A stretch of 64,000 bases of DNA, taken from contig NZ_LMDG01000034.1 in NCBI RefSeq assembly GCF_001426265.1, forward strand, positions 296,888 through 360,887. The letters run 5' to 3'. How positions within the stretch are numbered: the stretch's first letter is position 1; each line of letters begins with the position of its first letter. The DNA comes from Rhizobium sp. Root1220. Lineage in GTDB: Bacteria > Pseudomonadota > Alphaproteobacteria > Rhizobiales > Rhizobiaceae. The notes below the pieces were generated by a model, which searched no databases, was not told the origin of the DNA, and saw only the letters and a program-made list of their open reading frames with translations. Positions 45,991 to 55,248 of this stretch are shown here, piece by piece. Both the position numbers and the translations under genes were made by a program.

Positions 45991-46014
45991 CAAAATCACG
46001 GGAGGTATCACCGA

Positions 46015-46446
46015 TCAGGCAAGCTTGACGTCGAGCGAGATCGGAACAGCCGAAAGCGCCTTTGAAACCGGGCAACCCGCCTTTGCCTTGTTGGCAAGCT
46101 CGGTGAACGTCGCTGCGTCTGTGCCGGGGATGCTGCCGGTCAGCGAGAGATGGATGGCGGTGATCGCAAAACCTCCCTCGACGCTTTCCAGCGTAACCTT
46201 CGCCGTCGTCTCCATGCTGGTCGCCTTCAAACCGGCCTCATCGAGGATCAGCGACAGCGCCATGGTGAAGCAGCCGGCGTGAGCGGCGCCGATCAGTTCT
46301 TCCGGATTGGTGCCGGGAACACCCTCGAAGCGGCTGGCAAAACCGTATGGATAGGATTTGAGCGCGCCACTCTGGGTCGAGATTTGCCCCTTGCCGTCCT
46401 TGAGGCCACCGGACCACTGCGCTGAGCCTGTGCGATTGATCTGCAT
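46015..46446 (-). CDS. osmC: OsmC family peroxiredoxin-like protein
   Basis: 143 aa. Ohr/OsmC fold with the two active-site Cys in GAAHAGCFTMAL (about residue 60) and AGCPVSKAL (about 125). The N-terminus SAQWSGGLKDGKGQISTQSG is OsmC-type rather than Ohr. It reduces organic hydroperoxides using cysteine thiols. AGGAGA precedes the ATG at 46446; the open frame upstream to 46626 is not conserved. It lies 196 bases after the nucleotide cyclase gene. Confidence 0.9.
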   Translation of the reverse strand: MQINRTGSAQWSGGLKDGKGQISTQSGALKSYPYGFASRFEGVPGTNPEELIGAAHAGCFTMALSLILDEAGLKATSMETTAKVTLESVEGGFAITAIHLSLTGSIPGTDAATFTELANKAKAGCPVSKALSAVPISLDVKLA

Positions 46447-46642
46447 GCCGTTCTCCTGTTGAATTGGGTTTCCGCGGACGCAGCGAACGAGCCGCGCCGG
46501 TAGACAAAGAGGCGCAACGTGCCCCTCCGCCGCTGGATATAATCTTCTAAAGCCGGAAGGCGACAGTCTTGTAAAATTTGATTGCGCCGCCGAAACGCTC
46601 GGATGCGAAGTTGGGCGAGCCGACACTAAGGGTCACGCCAGT

Positions 46643-47863
46643 TCAGCTCGTCAGCCGCGCAGTGTCGAGCGTGTAGAGTTCCTGCGGCCTTTGGACGCCA
46701 CGCAGGGCGTATCGACCAATACAGGCAAGTGCTCCGCGCTCAGCTTCGGGAAGCGTCGAGACGAAATCGGACGACATTAGCACGTTGAAGTCCACCGATC
46801 GGCACATCGATGCAATGCGGCTGACCTCGTTGACGGCAGGTCCGATCACTGTGAAGTCGAGTCGTTCCTGACTACCGATATTGCCGTAGAACACATCGCC
46901 GATGTGAAGGCCGATGTAGACGTCGGTCGTCGGACGCTCTTCGAGAGCCCGCTCGTCGTTCAGTGCGACGAGCTTCTCCCGCAGACCTCGCTCGGCACCG
47001 AGCGCTGAACGGCACGCGTCGGACGGCTCTTCTGCCTTGAATATCGCAAGCACACCGTCGCCGATCAGCTTCAGCACATTGCCGCCTGCCTCGTGCACAG
47101 CCGAGATCACGACGTCGCTGTATGCGTTCAGCATCGGCAGGATCTCCTCCGGCGAGGCGCTATCGGAAATCTTAGTGTAGTTCACCAGATCCGAGAACCA
47201 GAGAACGGCTGAAATCCGCTCCGACTTGCCGCGCGTGATCTTGCCCTCCAGCACCTGTCGGGCGGCGTCCTCACCAAGATAGACCTCCGCGATCGTCCGG
47301 GCGATGCGACCGAGCGCGATGCATTTGATTGCCAGCGCGAGCACCGGTACCAGCTTGCGCAGGATAACAAGGTCATGATCGGAAAAGCCCTCCGGTCGGC
47401 GCGTCGCGAAATGCGAGAAGAAACAGTCCATCTCACCGATGGTGCCGGCCTTGGCAAAGCGGTGCACCATAGCGATGAAATCAGTGTGACCATCGGCAGC
47501 CATCTTCTCAAGCATCACGAAGTCGGTCGGATCGCCAAGGCCGATGCGGCGGCGCACCTCGTTCTCGTTCCCAGCCCAAAGGTAATAGAAGGCCGACTTC
47601 TGCCAATTCTCCAGTGAGTTTCCTTCGCTGCCGGTCGGCCCGTATTCGAACTCCGTTTCGACCTCCTCCTGGCTGTCCCAGCGGAAGGCCCGGCCTTCGT
47701 GCACCGGATGCAACGTGTCCATAAGCGCCATGCCACGGTCGAGCGGAAGGCCGAACTCGCGGCAGGTGTTGCAAAAACCTGTCAGCAATTCGGCTTCCGA
47801 AGCGCCTTTGAGGCCCTGTTCCGTAAGCCATGCAGCCACAGTTCCGATGTCGCTGTATTCCAT
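46643..47863 (-). CDS. Class III adenylate/guanylate cyclase
   Basis: 406 aa. The C-terminal cyclase homology domain (about 215-400) has metal-binding Asp in VLWFSDLVNYT and LIGDGVLAIF, and the transition-state Asn/Arg segment VIGPAVNEVSRI. The N-terminal 200 residues form a soluble sensor-like region (DRGMALMDTLHPVHEGRAF, SFYYLWAG-like pattern) without obvious membrane helices. Rhizobia carry many such cyclases with varied N-termini. The product is probably cAMP. GAGGACGAG precedes the ATG. It is divergent from the SDR-lactonase-GH2 cassette. Confidence 0.88.
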   Translation of the reverse strand: MEYSDIGTVAAWLTEQGLKGASEAELLTGFCNTCREFGLPLDRGMALMDTLHPVHEGRAFRWDSQEEVETEFEYGPTGSEGNSLENWQKSAFYYLWAGNENEVRRRIGLGDPTDFVMLEKMAADGHTDFIAMVHRFAKAGTIGEMDCFFSHFATRRPEGFSDHDLVILRKLVPVLALAIKCIALGRIARTIAEVYLGEDAARQVLEGKITRGKSERISAVLWFSDLVNYTKISDSASPEEILPMLNAYSDVVISAVHEAGGNVLKLIGDGVLAIFKAEEPSDACRSALGAERGLREKLVALNDERALEERPTTDVYIGLHIGDVFYGNIGSQERLDFTVIGPAVNEVSRIASMCRSVDFNVLMSSDFVSTLPEAERGALACIGRYALRGVQRPQELYTLDTARLTS

Positions 47864-48057
47864 GCCACTCGTCCTCGCGTGTCAAAAATTTCTAGCCTGA
47901 TTTCGCTGGCTAGGGAAAGCCAAACCTCGACAGGCCTCCTTATTCCGGGCGACACCATCTGCGTGCCGGCAGTGAAAGGCTATGAAACCGCCAGCAATTG
48001 CCTCTCGTCTGGCGGGAGGTTATTGCCTATCGTAACCACTACTCAGGGAGGAACCAA

Positions 48058-48879
48058 ATGACCACAGACCACAGCCGTCTCGACGGCAAGATCGCGATCG
48101 TTACCGGGGGCACGCAAGGGCTTGGCAGCACCATCGCCCGCCTCTTTGCGGAGCGCGGCGCCAAGGGCATTGTCATCTGCGGCCGCAACGAAGAGAAGGG
48201 TAAGGCCAAGGCCGAGGAGATTTCCACCGCGAGCGGCACCACGGTCGTCTACGTCAAGGCAGATCTCGGCAATGTCGAAGATGCTCGCAAAGTCGTGCAA
48301 GTCTGCGACCAGACGTTCGGCCGCGTCGATGCGCTGGTGAACGCTGCCGCGATCACTGACCGGGGTACAATCCTCGACACCAGCCCGGATCTCTTCGACA
48401 GCATGTTCGCCATCAACGTTCGCGCGCCATTCTTTCTGATGCAGGAAGCGGTGAAGATCATGCGACGTGAACAGATCGAGGGAACGATCGTCAACATTGG
48501 CTCGATGTCAGCCAAGGCAGGACAGCCGTTCATCGCTGCCTATTGCGCCTCCAAGGGTGCGCTCGAGACCCTGACGAAGAACACCGCCTACGCTCTCCTG
48601 CGCAACCGCATTCGCGTCAATGGCCTCAATATTGGTTGGATGGCGTCCGAGGGCGAAGACCGCATCCAGAGGGAGTATCACGGCGCACCCGCCGACTGGC
48701 TGGAAAATGCCGCCGCCAGCCAGCCCTTTGGCCGCCTCGTCGATCCGGAAGAGGTGGCGCGCGCTGTTGCCTATCTGTCGTCAAGCGAGTCAGGCCTGAT
48801 GACCGGTTCCGTCATCTGCTTCGACCAGTCAATCTGGGGTGCCTATGACGGTTCGCCGCACCCCGTCGCTGCGCTCTGA
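48058..48879 (+). CDS. SDR family oxidoreductase
   Basis: 273 aa. Classical short-chain dehydrogenase: cofactor motif TGGTQGLG, CGRNEEKG after strand 2 (Arg suggesting NADP), NAAAI, catalytic Ser in GSMSAKAG and YCASK. The C-terminus is longer than usual (CFDQSIWGAYDGSPHP). GGGAGGAACCAA precedes the ATG. It is the first of three same-strand genes with an SMP-30 lactonase and a GH2 glycosidase; oxidation of a sugar to its lactone is a reasonable role. Confidence 0.85.
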   Translation: MTTDHSRLDGKIAIVTGGTQGLGSTIARLFAERGAKGIVICGRNEEKGKAKAEEISTASGTTVVYVKADLGNVEDARKVVQVCDQTFGRVDALVNAAAITDRGTILDTSPDLFDSMFAINVRAPFFLMQEAVKIMRREQIEGTIVNIGSMSAKAGQPFIAAYCASKGALETLTKNTAYALLRNRIRVNGLNIGWMASEGEDRIQREYHGAPADWLENAAASQPFGRLVDPEEVARAVAYLSSSESGLMTGSVICFDQSIWGAYDGSPHPVAAL

Positions 48880-48979
48880 AAAAATGCCGGAGCCCGGTAC
48901 TTTTTGCTGTGCCGGGCTCTGGAACGCGCTGCCGTTTACGTTTACGAAGAACGTCAAATCGCTTTGGGAGGAGCAGGCT

Positions 48980-49891
48980 GTGTCACAAGATGCACTCTAT
49001 GACATTCGTGATGACCGTTTCCGCAGCCTGATTGCCGGCAGTGCCAGGCTGGAGGAGCTGTATTCCGGCTGCCGCTGGGCGGAGGGTCCCGTCTGGTTCT
49101 CCGACCTCAACTGCCTTCTCTGGAGCGACATTCCCAACGAGCGCATGATGCGCTGGGTACCCGATGGCAGTGTCTCCGTCTTTCGTTCCCCCTCGAATTA
49201 CGTCAACGGCAACACCCGCGACCGCCAGGGACGGCTCGTCTCCTGCGAGCATGGCGGGCGTCGTGTGACGCGCACCGAGTTCGACGGCCGGATCACGGTG
49301 CTTGCCGACAGCTACCAGAGCAAACGCCTGAATTCGCCGAACGACGTGGTCGTCAAGTCGGATGGCTCCATCTGGTTCACCGACCCGAGCTACGGCATCA
49401 TGTCCGACTACGAAGGACACAAGGCGGAACCCGAGCAGCAAAGCCGCAACGTCTATCGCATCGATGCCGCCACCGGCGAGATCGAAGCGGTCGTCACCGA
49501 CTTCATCCAGCCCAACGGCCTCGCCTTCTCGCCGGACGAGAAGCAGCTCTACATTGCTGATTCCGGTTCTTCAGACCACGAGGTTCCCCGCCACATCCGC
49601 GTCTTCGATGTGGTCGATAGCAGAACACTTACGAACAGTCGCTTCTTCTGCTCGATCGATAACGGCATACCGGACGGCTTCCGCTTCGACGTACAGGGCA
49701 ATCTGTGGAGCAGTGCTGCCGATGGCGTGCACTGCTTTGCGCCCGACAGCACGCTGCTTGGAAAGATCAAGATTCCACAGACGGTATCCAACATCGTCTT
49801 CGGAGGCCCCAAGAAAAACCGGCTGTTCATCACCGCGACGCAATCGGTGTACTCGATCTATACCACCACCAACGGTGCCCAGTACCCGTAA
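48980..49891 (+). CDS. SMP-30/gluconolactonase family lactonase
   Basis: 303 aa with a GTG start after GGGAGGAG. Six-bladed propeller lactonase. Metal ligands are visible: Glu in CRWAEGPVW, Asn in NSPNDVVV (and the later QPNGLAFSPDE), and Asp in NGIPDGFRFD. The in-frame extension to 48839 overlaps the SDR gene and is unlikely to be translated. There is no signal peptide, so it is cytosolic. It probably hydrolyses the lactone produced by the neighbouring SDR. Confidence 0.87.
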   Translation: MSQDALYDIRDDRFRSLIAGSARLEELYSGCRWAEGPVWFSDLNCLLWSDIPNERMMRWVPDGSVSVFRSPSNYVNGNTRDRQGRLVSCEHGGRRVTRTEFDGRITVLADSYQSKRLNSPNDVVVKSDGSIWFTDPSYGIMSDYEGHKAEPEQQSRNVYRIDAATGEIEAVVTDFIQPNGLAFSPDEKQLYIADSGSSDHEVPRHIRVFDVVDSRTLTNSRFFCSIDNGIPDGFRFDVQGNLWSSAADGVHCFAPDSTLLGKIKIPQTVSNIVFGGPKKNRLFITATQSVYSIYTTTNGAQYP

Positions 49892-50065
49892 GAGGTTGCG
49901 GACGAACTTTGCCATCCCGCCATATCCGAAAGTCCGTGCATTGGCCCGGTAGCTGCGCCGAACCTTGAAATGCACAACACATCGAGAGAGAAACGATGTT
50001 CGAATTTTCATGCGCCTGTGAAGGGCACGACCCTGTCTCCAACGTCTTTGTCATGGGAGCCTGAG

Positions 50066-52309
50066 ATGCGATCAGTCGTCTCCTTCAACGAATCCTGGAG
50101 CTTTCACGAAGGCTTTGGCCAGCACCTGCTGGATGCCTTCGAGGGTCATCCAACCATCAGCCTGCCGCATACCGCCGTCGAACTGCCGTTCAATTATTTT
50201 GACGAGACCAGCTATCAACGCGCTTTTACCTATCAGAAGGCACTGCGTTGGATGCCAGAGTTCGAGGGGCGTGAGGTCTCCGTGGTTTTCGATGCCGCCA
50301 TGGCTGATGCCGTGGTCTATCTGAACGGTGAGGAGATCGTTGCCCACAAGGATGGCTACACGCCGTTCGAAGCCCGTTTGACCGGCAAACTCCTGAAGGG
50401 TGACAACCTTATTACCGTGAGGATCGACGGCAGCGAGAACCCTGAGATACCGCCGTTCGGCGGTCGCATCGACTACCTGACATATGCCGGCATCTATCGC
50501 GACGTGTGGCTGAAGGTGACTGATCCCGTGTCGATCCGGAACCTCAAGATCGAGACACACAATGTCCTCTCCGACGAAAAATCGGCGACTGTCCGCATCG
50601 ACGTCGCCAATCCACAAGGGCTGGCCTGCGTGGGAACGATCTCCGCATCGCTCAAGGATACGGACGGACATGTACTCGCGACGGCCTCGGGCGAAACTAC
50701 CGACGAGAGTATCACGCTGTCCTTCGACAACTTGACGGACATTTCGCTCTGGGACATCGCCAACCCCGTTCTCTACGAGATTGCGGTCGAGATGAAGACG
50801 AGCAACGGCTCTGACCGTGTGTCCTCTCAATTCGGTTTTCGCACGGCCGAGTTTACTCCGGAGGGCTTCCTCCTCAACGGGCGCCCGCTGAAACTGCGCG
50901 GTCTCAACCGTCATCAGGCCTTCCCCTATGTCGGTTACGCCGCCGGCCGCTCCGCACAGGAGCGTGACGCCGACATCATGAAGTCGGTCCTGAAATGCAA
51001 TATCGTCCGGACCTCGCATTACCCCCAATCCAAGTGGTTCCTCGACCGGTGTGACCGGATCGGGTTGCTGGTATTCGAGGAAATCCCGGGCTGGCAGCAC
51101 ATCGGTGATGAGGAATGGCAGCAGGAATCGATCCGCAACGTCCGCCGCATGATCGAGCGCGACTGGAATCATCCGTCGATCATCATCTGGGGCGTTCGCA
51201 TCAACGAGTCGCTCGACAGCCATGATTTCTACGTCGAGACAAACCGGCTCGCCCGCGAACTGGACCCGACGCGCCAGACGGGCGGCGTGCGCTACATCAC
51301 CGACAGCGAATTGCTCGAAGACGTCTACACGATGAACGACTTCATCCTTGGCAACGAGGAGCTTCCGGGTGCCAACCGTCCACGCACGGCACTTCGCCCG
51401 CAGCAGGAAAACACGGGTCTGTCCCGCAAGGTGCCCTACATGATCACCGAGTTCGGCGGCCACATGTACCCGACCAAGATATACGACCAGGAGGCGCGGC
51501 AAGCTGAACATGTCCGCCGCCATCTGGAAGTGCTGAACGCTGCTCACGGCGATCCGGACATTGCCGGCGCGATCGGCTGGTGCATGTTCGATTACAACAC
51601 CCACAAGGATTTCGGCTCCGGCGACCGTATCTGCTATCACGGCGTCATGGACATGTTCCGGGAGCCAAAATTCGCGGCCTGGGTCTACACCAGCCAATGT
51701 GACCCCGCCGACGAGATTGTGATGAAGCCGGTCACTTTCTGGGCGCGCGGCGAGCGCAACATCGGTGGCGTCCTGCCGCTGATCATCCTTACCAACTGCG
51801 ACGAGATCGAACTGAAATACGGCAACCTCACCAAGCGAATCGGCCCCGACCGCGAGAATTTCCCGCACCTGCCGCACCCACCCGTGGTGCTCGACCATCG
51901 GCACTTCACGCCCGACGAACTCGGAACCTGGGGGCTCGAATGGATCGACGGCGAATTTACGGGTCTTATTGATGGCGAACCGGTCGCCAGCTTGACACTT
52001 GCCGCAGATCCCCTGCCGACATCCATGCAGGTCGTTGCAGACAGCACCAGCCTGAAAGCCCGCGAGCGCGACACGACGCGCGTGATCATCCGCGCGCTGG
52101 ACCAGCAGGGGCAGCGCCTGCCCTTCATGAACGACAATATTACACTGCGCGTCGAAGGTCCTGCCAAGATCATCGGCCCGTCGTCCGTCCCGCTACAAGG
52201 CGGCACGACCGGCTTCTGGCTGGAGGCGACCGGGCTTGTCGGAAACATAACCGTGGAAGTCACCTCGCCCCGCTTCGCTCCCGTGCAACTGGACATCGTA
52301 GCCGTCTAA
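50066..52309 (+). CDS. Glycoside hydrolase family 2 (beta-galactosidase/beta-glucuronidase type)
   Basis: 747 aa. Order: sugar-binding jelly-roll (about 5-165), Ig-like domain (about 170-275), TIM barrel (about 280-575) and a C-terminal Ig-like domain (about 645-747). The acid/base is Glu381 in GVRINESLD and the nucleophile Glu462 in MITEFGGH. There is no signal peptide, so the substrate must be imported. GGGAGCCTGAG precedes the ATG. It lies 174 bases after the lactonase gene on the same strand. The aglycone and sugar are unknown; a beta-galactoside or beta-glucuronide is the usual case. Confidence 0.88.
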   Translation: MRSVVSFNESWSFHEGFGQHLLDAFEGHPTISLPHTAVELPFNYFDETSYQRAFTYQKALRWMPEFEGREVSVVFDAAMADAVVYLNGEEIVAHKDGYTPFEARLTGKLLKGDNLITVRIDGSENPEIPPFGGRIDYLTYAGIYRDVWLKVTDPVSIRNLKIETHNVLSDEKSATVRIDVANPQGLACVGTISASLKDTDGHVLATASGETTDESITLSFDNLTDISLWDIANPVLYEIAVEMKTSNGSDRVSSQFGFRTAEFTPEGFLLNGRPLKLRGLNRHQAFPYVGYAAGRSAQERDADIMKSVLKCNIVRTSHYPQSKWFLDRCDRIGLLVFEEIPGWQHIGDEEWQQESIRNVRRMIERDWNHPSIIIWGVRINESLDSHDFYVETNRLARELDPTRQTGGVRYITDSELLEDVYTMNDFILGNEELPGANRPRTALRPQQENTGLSRKVPYMITEFGGHMYPTKIYDQEARQAEHVRRHLEVLNAAHGDPDIAGAIGWCMFDYNTHKDFGSGDRICYHGVMDMFREPKFAAWVYTSQCDPADEIVMKPVTFWARGERNIGGVLPLIILTNCDEIELKYGNLTKRIGPDRENFPHLPHPPVVLDHRHFTPDELGTWGLEWIDGEFTGLIDGEPVASLTLAADPLPTSMQVVADSTSLKARERDTTRVIIRALDQQGQRLPFMNDNITLRVEGPAKIIGPSSVPLQGGTTGFWLEATGLVGNITVEVTSPRFAPVQLDIVAV

Positions 52310-52366
52310 TCGCTCGAGCAGGTGCCTACCCGACACTCGGCGGGGGACCTCCACAGCAGATACGGT

Positions 52367-52696
52367 TCAGGCCGGCTGCACCGAGCGGACCGTCCCGTTA
52401 TTGTCGACGATGCAGGCGAACTTGCGGCCGCCGGCGTCGAGATCAACGCCGAAGGTTCCATCCGGCAACTGGCGGGATCCAATGGGCAGCACCTTGGTGC
52501 TCGTCGAGCCCGAAGCACCGGCGGCGGCGTTGGCGCAAAGGAGTTGCAAGTCCGCCGGCGCGGTCTGCAGGGTCGTGCGCGCCATGCTGTCAGGCGCTGG
52601 CGGTGTCGTTGTGTTGCAGGCACAAAGCAGCGTGGCGCTCCCCAGTGCCAACACTGCCCGGCCGCGTAAAATGCTCTTCGCAATGTTCTCAAACAA
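52367..52696 (-). CDS. Small hypothetical lipoprotein
   Basis: 109 aa. Lipoprotein-type N-terminus with lipobox LLCAC (Cys about residue 27), then a Pro/Ala linker and a small domain ending GTFGVDLDAGGRKFACIVDNNG with a second Cys. The open frame begins with TTG just after AGGAAT; an internal GTG could also start it, so the start is uncertain. It follows the L,D-transpeptidase gene by 61 bases on the same strand. Family not recognised. Confidence 0.6.
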   Translation of the reverse strand: MFENIAKSILRGRAVLALGSATLLCACNTTTPPAPDSMARTTLQTAPADLQLLCANAAAGASGSTSTKVLPIGSRQLPDGTFGVDLDAGGRKFACIVDNNGTVRSVQPA

Positions 52697-52757
52697 ATTC
52701 CTGTCCCCCCGGAATGACGTGGTTATTTCCCTCTTCGGCTTGCGCCGGCAGTCATTC

Positions 52758-53453
52758 TCAAACGCCCTTGTAGAGCGCTGCCCCTTGCATGAGCACGATC
52801 ACCTTGGCGCCGATCTTGATCCGCGAATGCAGGTCGGTGATGTCGTTGTTGTTCATGCGTATGCAGCCGGAGGAAACATCCAGCCCGATCGTCCACGGCT
52901 CGGCAGTCCCATGGATTCGGTAGATCGTGTCCTGGTTGCCGTCGTAAAGATAGAGCGCCCTTGCTCCCAAGGGATTTTCCGGACCGCCCGGCATGCCGGC
53001 CGCCCATTTCGCCGCGTTAGGGTCGCGGGCCACCATCTCTGCCGGCGGCGTCCAGGTCGGCCACTCGGCCGTTCGTCCAACCCGCACGATGCCCGCCCAG
53101 CCAAAGCCCTCGCGCCCTACGCCGATCCCGTAGCGGATCGCCTGGCCACCCGACTGCACGAAATAGAGAAAGTGCTGGTTTCCGTCGATGATGATCGTAC
53201 CTGGAGCTTCGGCCGTACGGAAAGGCACGGTCTGCATCCGGAATGCTTCCGGCGGCTGATTGTTGCGCGCGTAATACTGGCGCGCCTTCTTCTTGTCGTA
53301 GTCGACCCATGTGCGTGTCTTGGCATCATAAATCTGCGTTTGCGCCAGCGCCGCAAGCGGCCAGAGGCAGGCGGCACCCAGCAAGGCCAAGGCCAGTTTC
53401 CGACGACCACTCAACGACGCCAGCCTCGTTTGAAGTTGGAACGGTGTCTTCAT
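52758..53453 (-). CDS. L,D-transpeptidase (YkuD domain)
   Basis: 231 aa. Signal peptide (LALALLGAACLWPLAALAQ, cleavage near residue 37) and a YkuD domain with the catalytic His and Cys in RIHGTAEPW and SSGCIRM. It makes 3-3 crosslinks in peptidoglycan or links lipoproteins to it; rhizobia use many such enzymes for polar growth and envelope stability. The ATG overlaps the stop of the upstream binding-protein gene as ATGA, so translation is coupled. A start 15 codons earlier is possible. Confidence 0.88.
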   Translation of the reverse strand: MKTPFQLQTRLASLSGRRKLALALLGAACLWPLAALAQTQIYDAKTRTWVDYDKKKARQYYARNNQPPEAFRMQTVPFRTAEAPGTIIIDGNQHFLYFVQSGGQAIRYGIGVGREGFGWAGIVRVGRTAEWPTWTPPAEMVARDPNAAKWAAGMPGGPENPLGARALYLYDGNQDTIYRIHGTAEPWTIGLDVSSGCIRMNNNDITDLHSRIKIGAKVIVLMQGAALYKGV

Positions 53454-54412
53454 CGTTTCGCCCACCCATCGACCCGCGCTGCGTTCCCCTCGACCCATTT
53501 CTTAGCATATCCGAGGGGCGCCTGATGTTCCACTTCCAGCGCATAGCTCATTGCCGTCGCTTCCTCCGGCGAGAGATCGACCTTTTCGAGGAATGCCGCG
53601 ATGTCGGGGTGTTTTTTATCGAAAGCGGTAGCGTATGCGATGTTGAAATGAGCCGCATCCCAGGCAGTTGACGCGCTCGACTTGCTGATCCAGAGCGGAT
53701 CGTCACCGCTGGCGAGCTTCCACTTGGCAGCGTCATGCGGCGGTTCGGCGATGCGCACGATTTGGTGCAGATCGAAAATGAAGTGTGGCGCATAGCAGGC
53801 AAAAACCATCGGCTGATTGGTTGCGACCGCCGCATCCAGGCCCGCCATGGCAACTTCCTCTTCCGTCTCCACAAGCGTCAGGTTCTTGGCATAACCGTAG
53901 GTATTGGCCCGAACCCGCTCTATGCCGGTCGACGACCAGGCAGGAGCGCCTATCCACATTTCGCCTTTGCCGTCGCCATCGGTATCCAGAACCTTGGTCT
54001 TTTCGGGATCGCTGAGATCGGCAATCGTCTTCAGCCCCTTTTCAGCCGCGGCCGATGTCGCACAGATGCCCTGCCATGCAGGCACACTGTGTTGGCTGAG
54101 AACCACGGCGCCCTTCTCCGTCACGAACTTCTTGATCACGTCCTGGAGGTTCGGTTGCCAGACTTCGGGGTGGATATCCACCTTGCCATTCTCAAGGCCG
54201 ACGAAGGCGTTGAGCGTGCCGATTTCCTGCACCTGGGCGTCAAGCCCGAACTCCTTGGCGATGGCGACCTTGAGAATATTCGCCGTCGCCTGTCCCGAGG
54301 GCCAGTTCGGCATCGCGATTAGCAAATCGGCAGACGATGCCGTTCCGCAGAGCCCGAGCGCTGCGGTAAACACAGATATGAAGAGCCTTGATGATGCCAC
54401 GCACTTCGCCAT
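53450..54412 (-). CDS. Glycine betaine/choline-type ABC substrate-binding protein (ProX/OpuAC family)
   Basis: 320 aa. Signal peptide (SRLFISVFTAALGLCGTASS, cleavage near residue 27), then an OpuAC fold with aromatic-cage candidates in MPNWPSGQA, IHPEVWQPN and IGAPAWSSTG. These bind quaternary amines such as choline or glycine betaine. GGGGCAGGG precedes the ATG at 54412. No ABC permease or ATPase gene lies nearby, so it either serves a transporter encoded elsewhere or has a non-transport role. It overlaps the L,D-transpeptidase gene by ATGA. Confidence 0.85.
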   Translation of the reverse strand: MAKCVASSRLFISVFTAALGLCGTASSADLLIAMPNWPSGQATANILKVAIAKEFGLDAQVQEIGTLNAFVGLENGKVDIHPEVWQPNLQDVIKKFVTEKGAVVLSQHSVPAWQGICATSAAAEKGLKTIADLSDPEKTKVLDTDGDGKGEMWIGAPAWSSTGIERVRANTYGYAKNLTLVETEEEVAMAGLDAAVATNQPMVFACYAPHFIFDLHQIVRIAEPPHDAAKWKLASGDDPLWISKSSASTAWDAAHFNIAYATAFDKKHPDIAAFLEKVDLSPEEATAMSYALEVEHQAPLGYAKKWVEGNAARVDGWAKR

Positions 54413-54545
54413 GCCCTGCCCCCAAACATGCGTTGTAGGATCGAAGGAAATGCCCCGTACACTCTGGGCGCGAGGATGCATAATGCGGCAAGGTCAGTCA
54501 ACCGCGTAGTTGCTAAAACAGCAACCATACATGAAGAGCAGTCCT

Positions 54546-55190
54546 TCAGGCCCGAAGGAGATCTTTCGCCCACGCCTTCACATGTACCGCCATTGTCGCC
54601 AGATGGTCGGCCTCCGAGAACCCGGAGATTTTCTTGCGCGGCGCAAGATCGTGATCACCGTCTTCCAGCCAGAGAATATCGATCTGCGCGGAAAGCCGAT
54701 AGCTTTCGACCTCGTTTTTGGTTCCGAATTCGTCCCGTGTGCCCTGGCATATCAGCGTTGGCGTCCGCAGTTCCAGCAGGTGCGCCGTGCGCAGTTGCGC
54801 GGGCTTGGCCGGAGGGTGAAACGGATAGCCGATGCACAACAGGCCGGCAGCCGCACCGCGATCATGAAGTTCATCCGCGACCATGCTGGCGACCCGCCCG
54901 CCCATCGACTTTCCGCCGATGACGAGCGGACCGTCCGCTGCCAGTTCCATGACGGCAGCCAGGTACTCGGGAATCAATGTATCGGCCCGCGGCGGAGGCG
55001 TCCGGGCGCCCGAGACCCTGCGCCCAGCCATGTAGGCAAACTCGAAACGCGCGACACGAAACCCCGCCGCCGCGAGTGCGGCTGACACAGCCGTCATCGA
55101 TTTGGAATCCATCGCGCCGCCTGCGCCATGCGCGAGCAGAATGGTTGTCTGGGCATCGACTGGCCCGATAATCAGGAATTTGCCGCTCAT
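54546..55190 (-). CDS. Alpha/beta hydrolase, KANL3/Tex30-like
   Basis: 214 aa. Small alpha/beta hydrolase with the nucleophile Ser in IGGKSMGGR (G-x-S-x-G, about residue 97), an acid in QGTRDEFG and His in EDGDHDLAPR. LLAHGAGGAMDS at the N-terminus forms the oxyanion hole. This pattern is typical of the KANL3/Tex30 family; the substrate is unknown. A start at 55226 is possible; 55190 is chosen from homology (MSGKFLI). It has an independent direction from oxyR and lies 133 bases from the binding-protein gene. Confidence 0.82.
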   Translation of the reverse strand: MSGKFLIIGPVDAQTTILLAHGAGGAMDSKSMTAVSAALAAAGFRVARFEFAYMAGRRVSGARTPPPRADTLIPEYLAAVMELAADGPLVIGGKSMGGRVASMVADELHDRGAAAGLLCIGYPFHPPAKPAQLRTAHLLELRTPTLICQGTRDEFGTKNEVESYRLSAQIDILWLEDGDHDLAPRKKISGFSEADHLATMAVHVKAWAKDLLRA

Positions 55191-55248
55191 GGTCGAAGTC
55201 TTAAACCAACGCCCTGTGCGCCACAACGCATCGAGGTCGCCACCGACA

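Noticed and set aside
50072..51904. 610-codon minus-strand open frame
   Set aside because: Antisense to the GH2 gene, in which both catalytic Glu and all domains are intact. No supporting signal on the minus strand.
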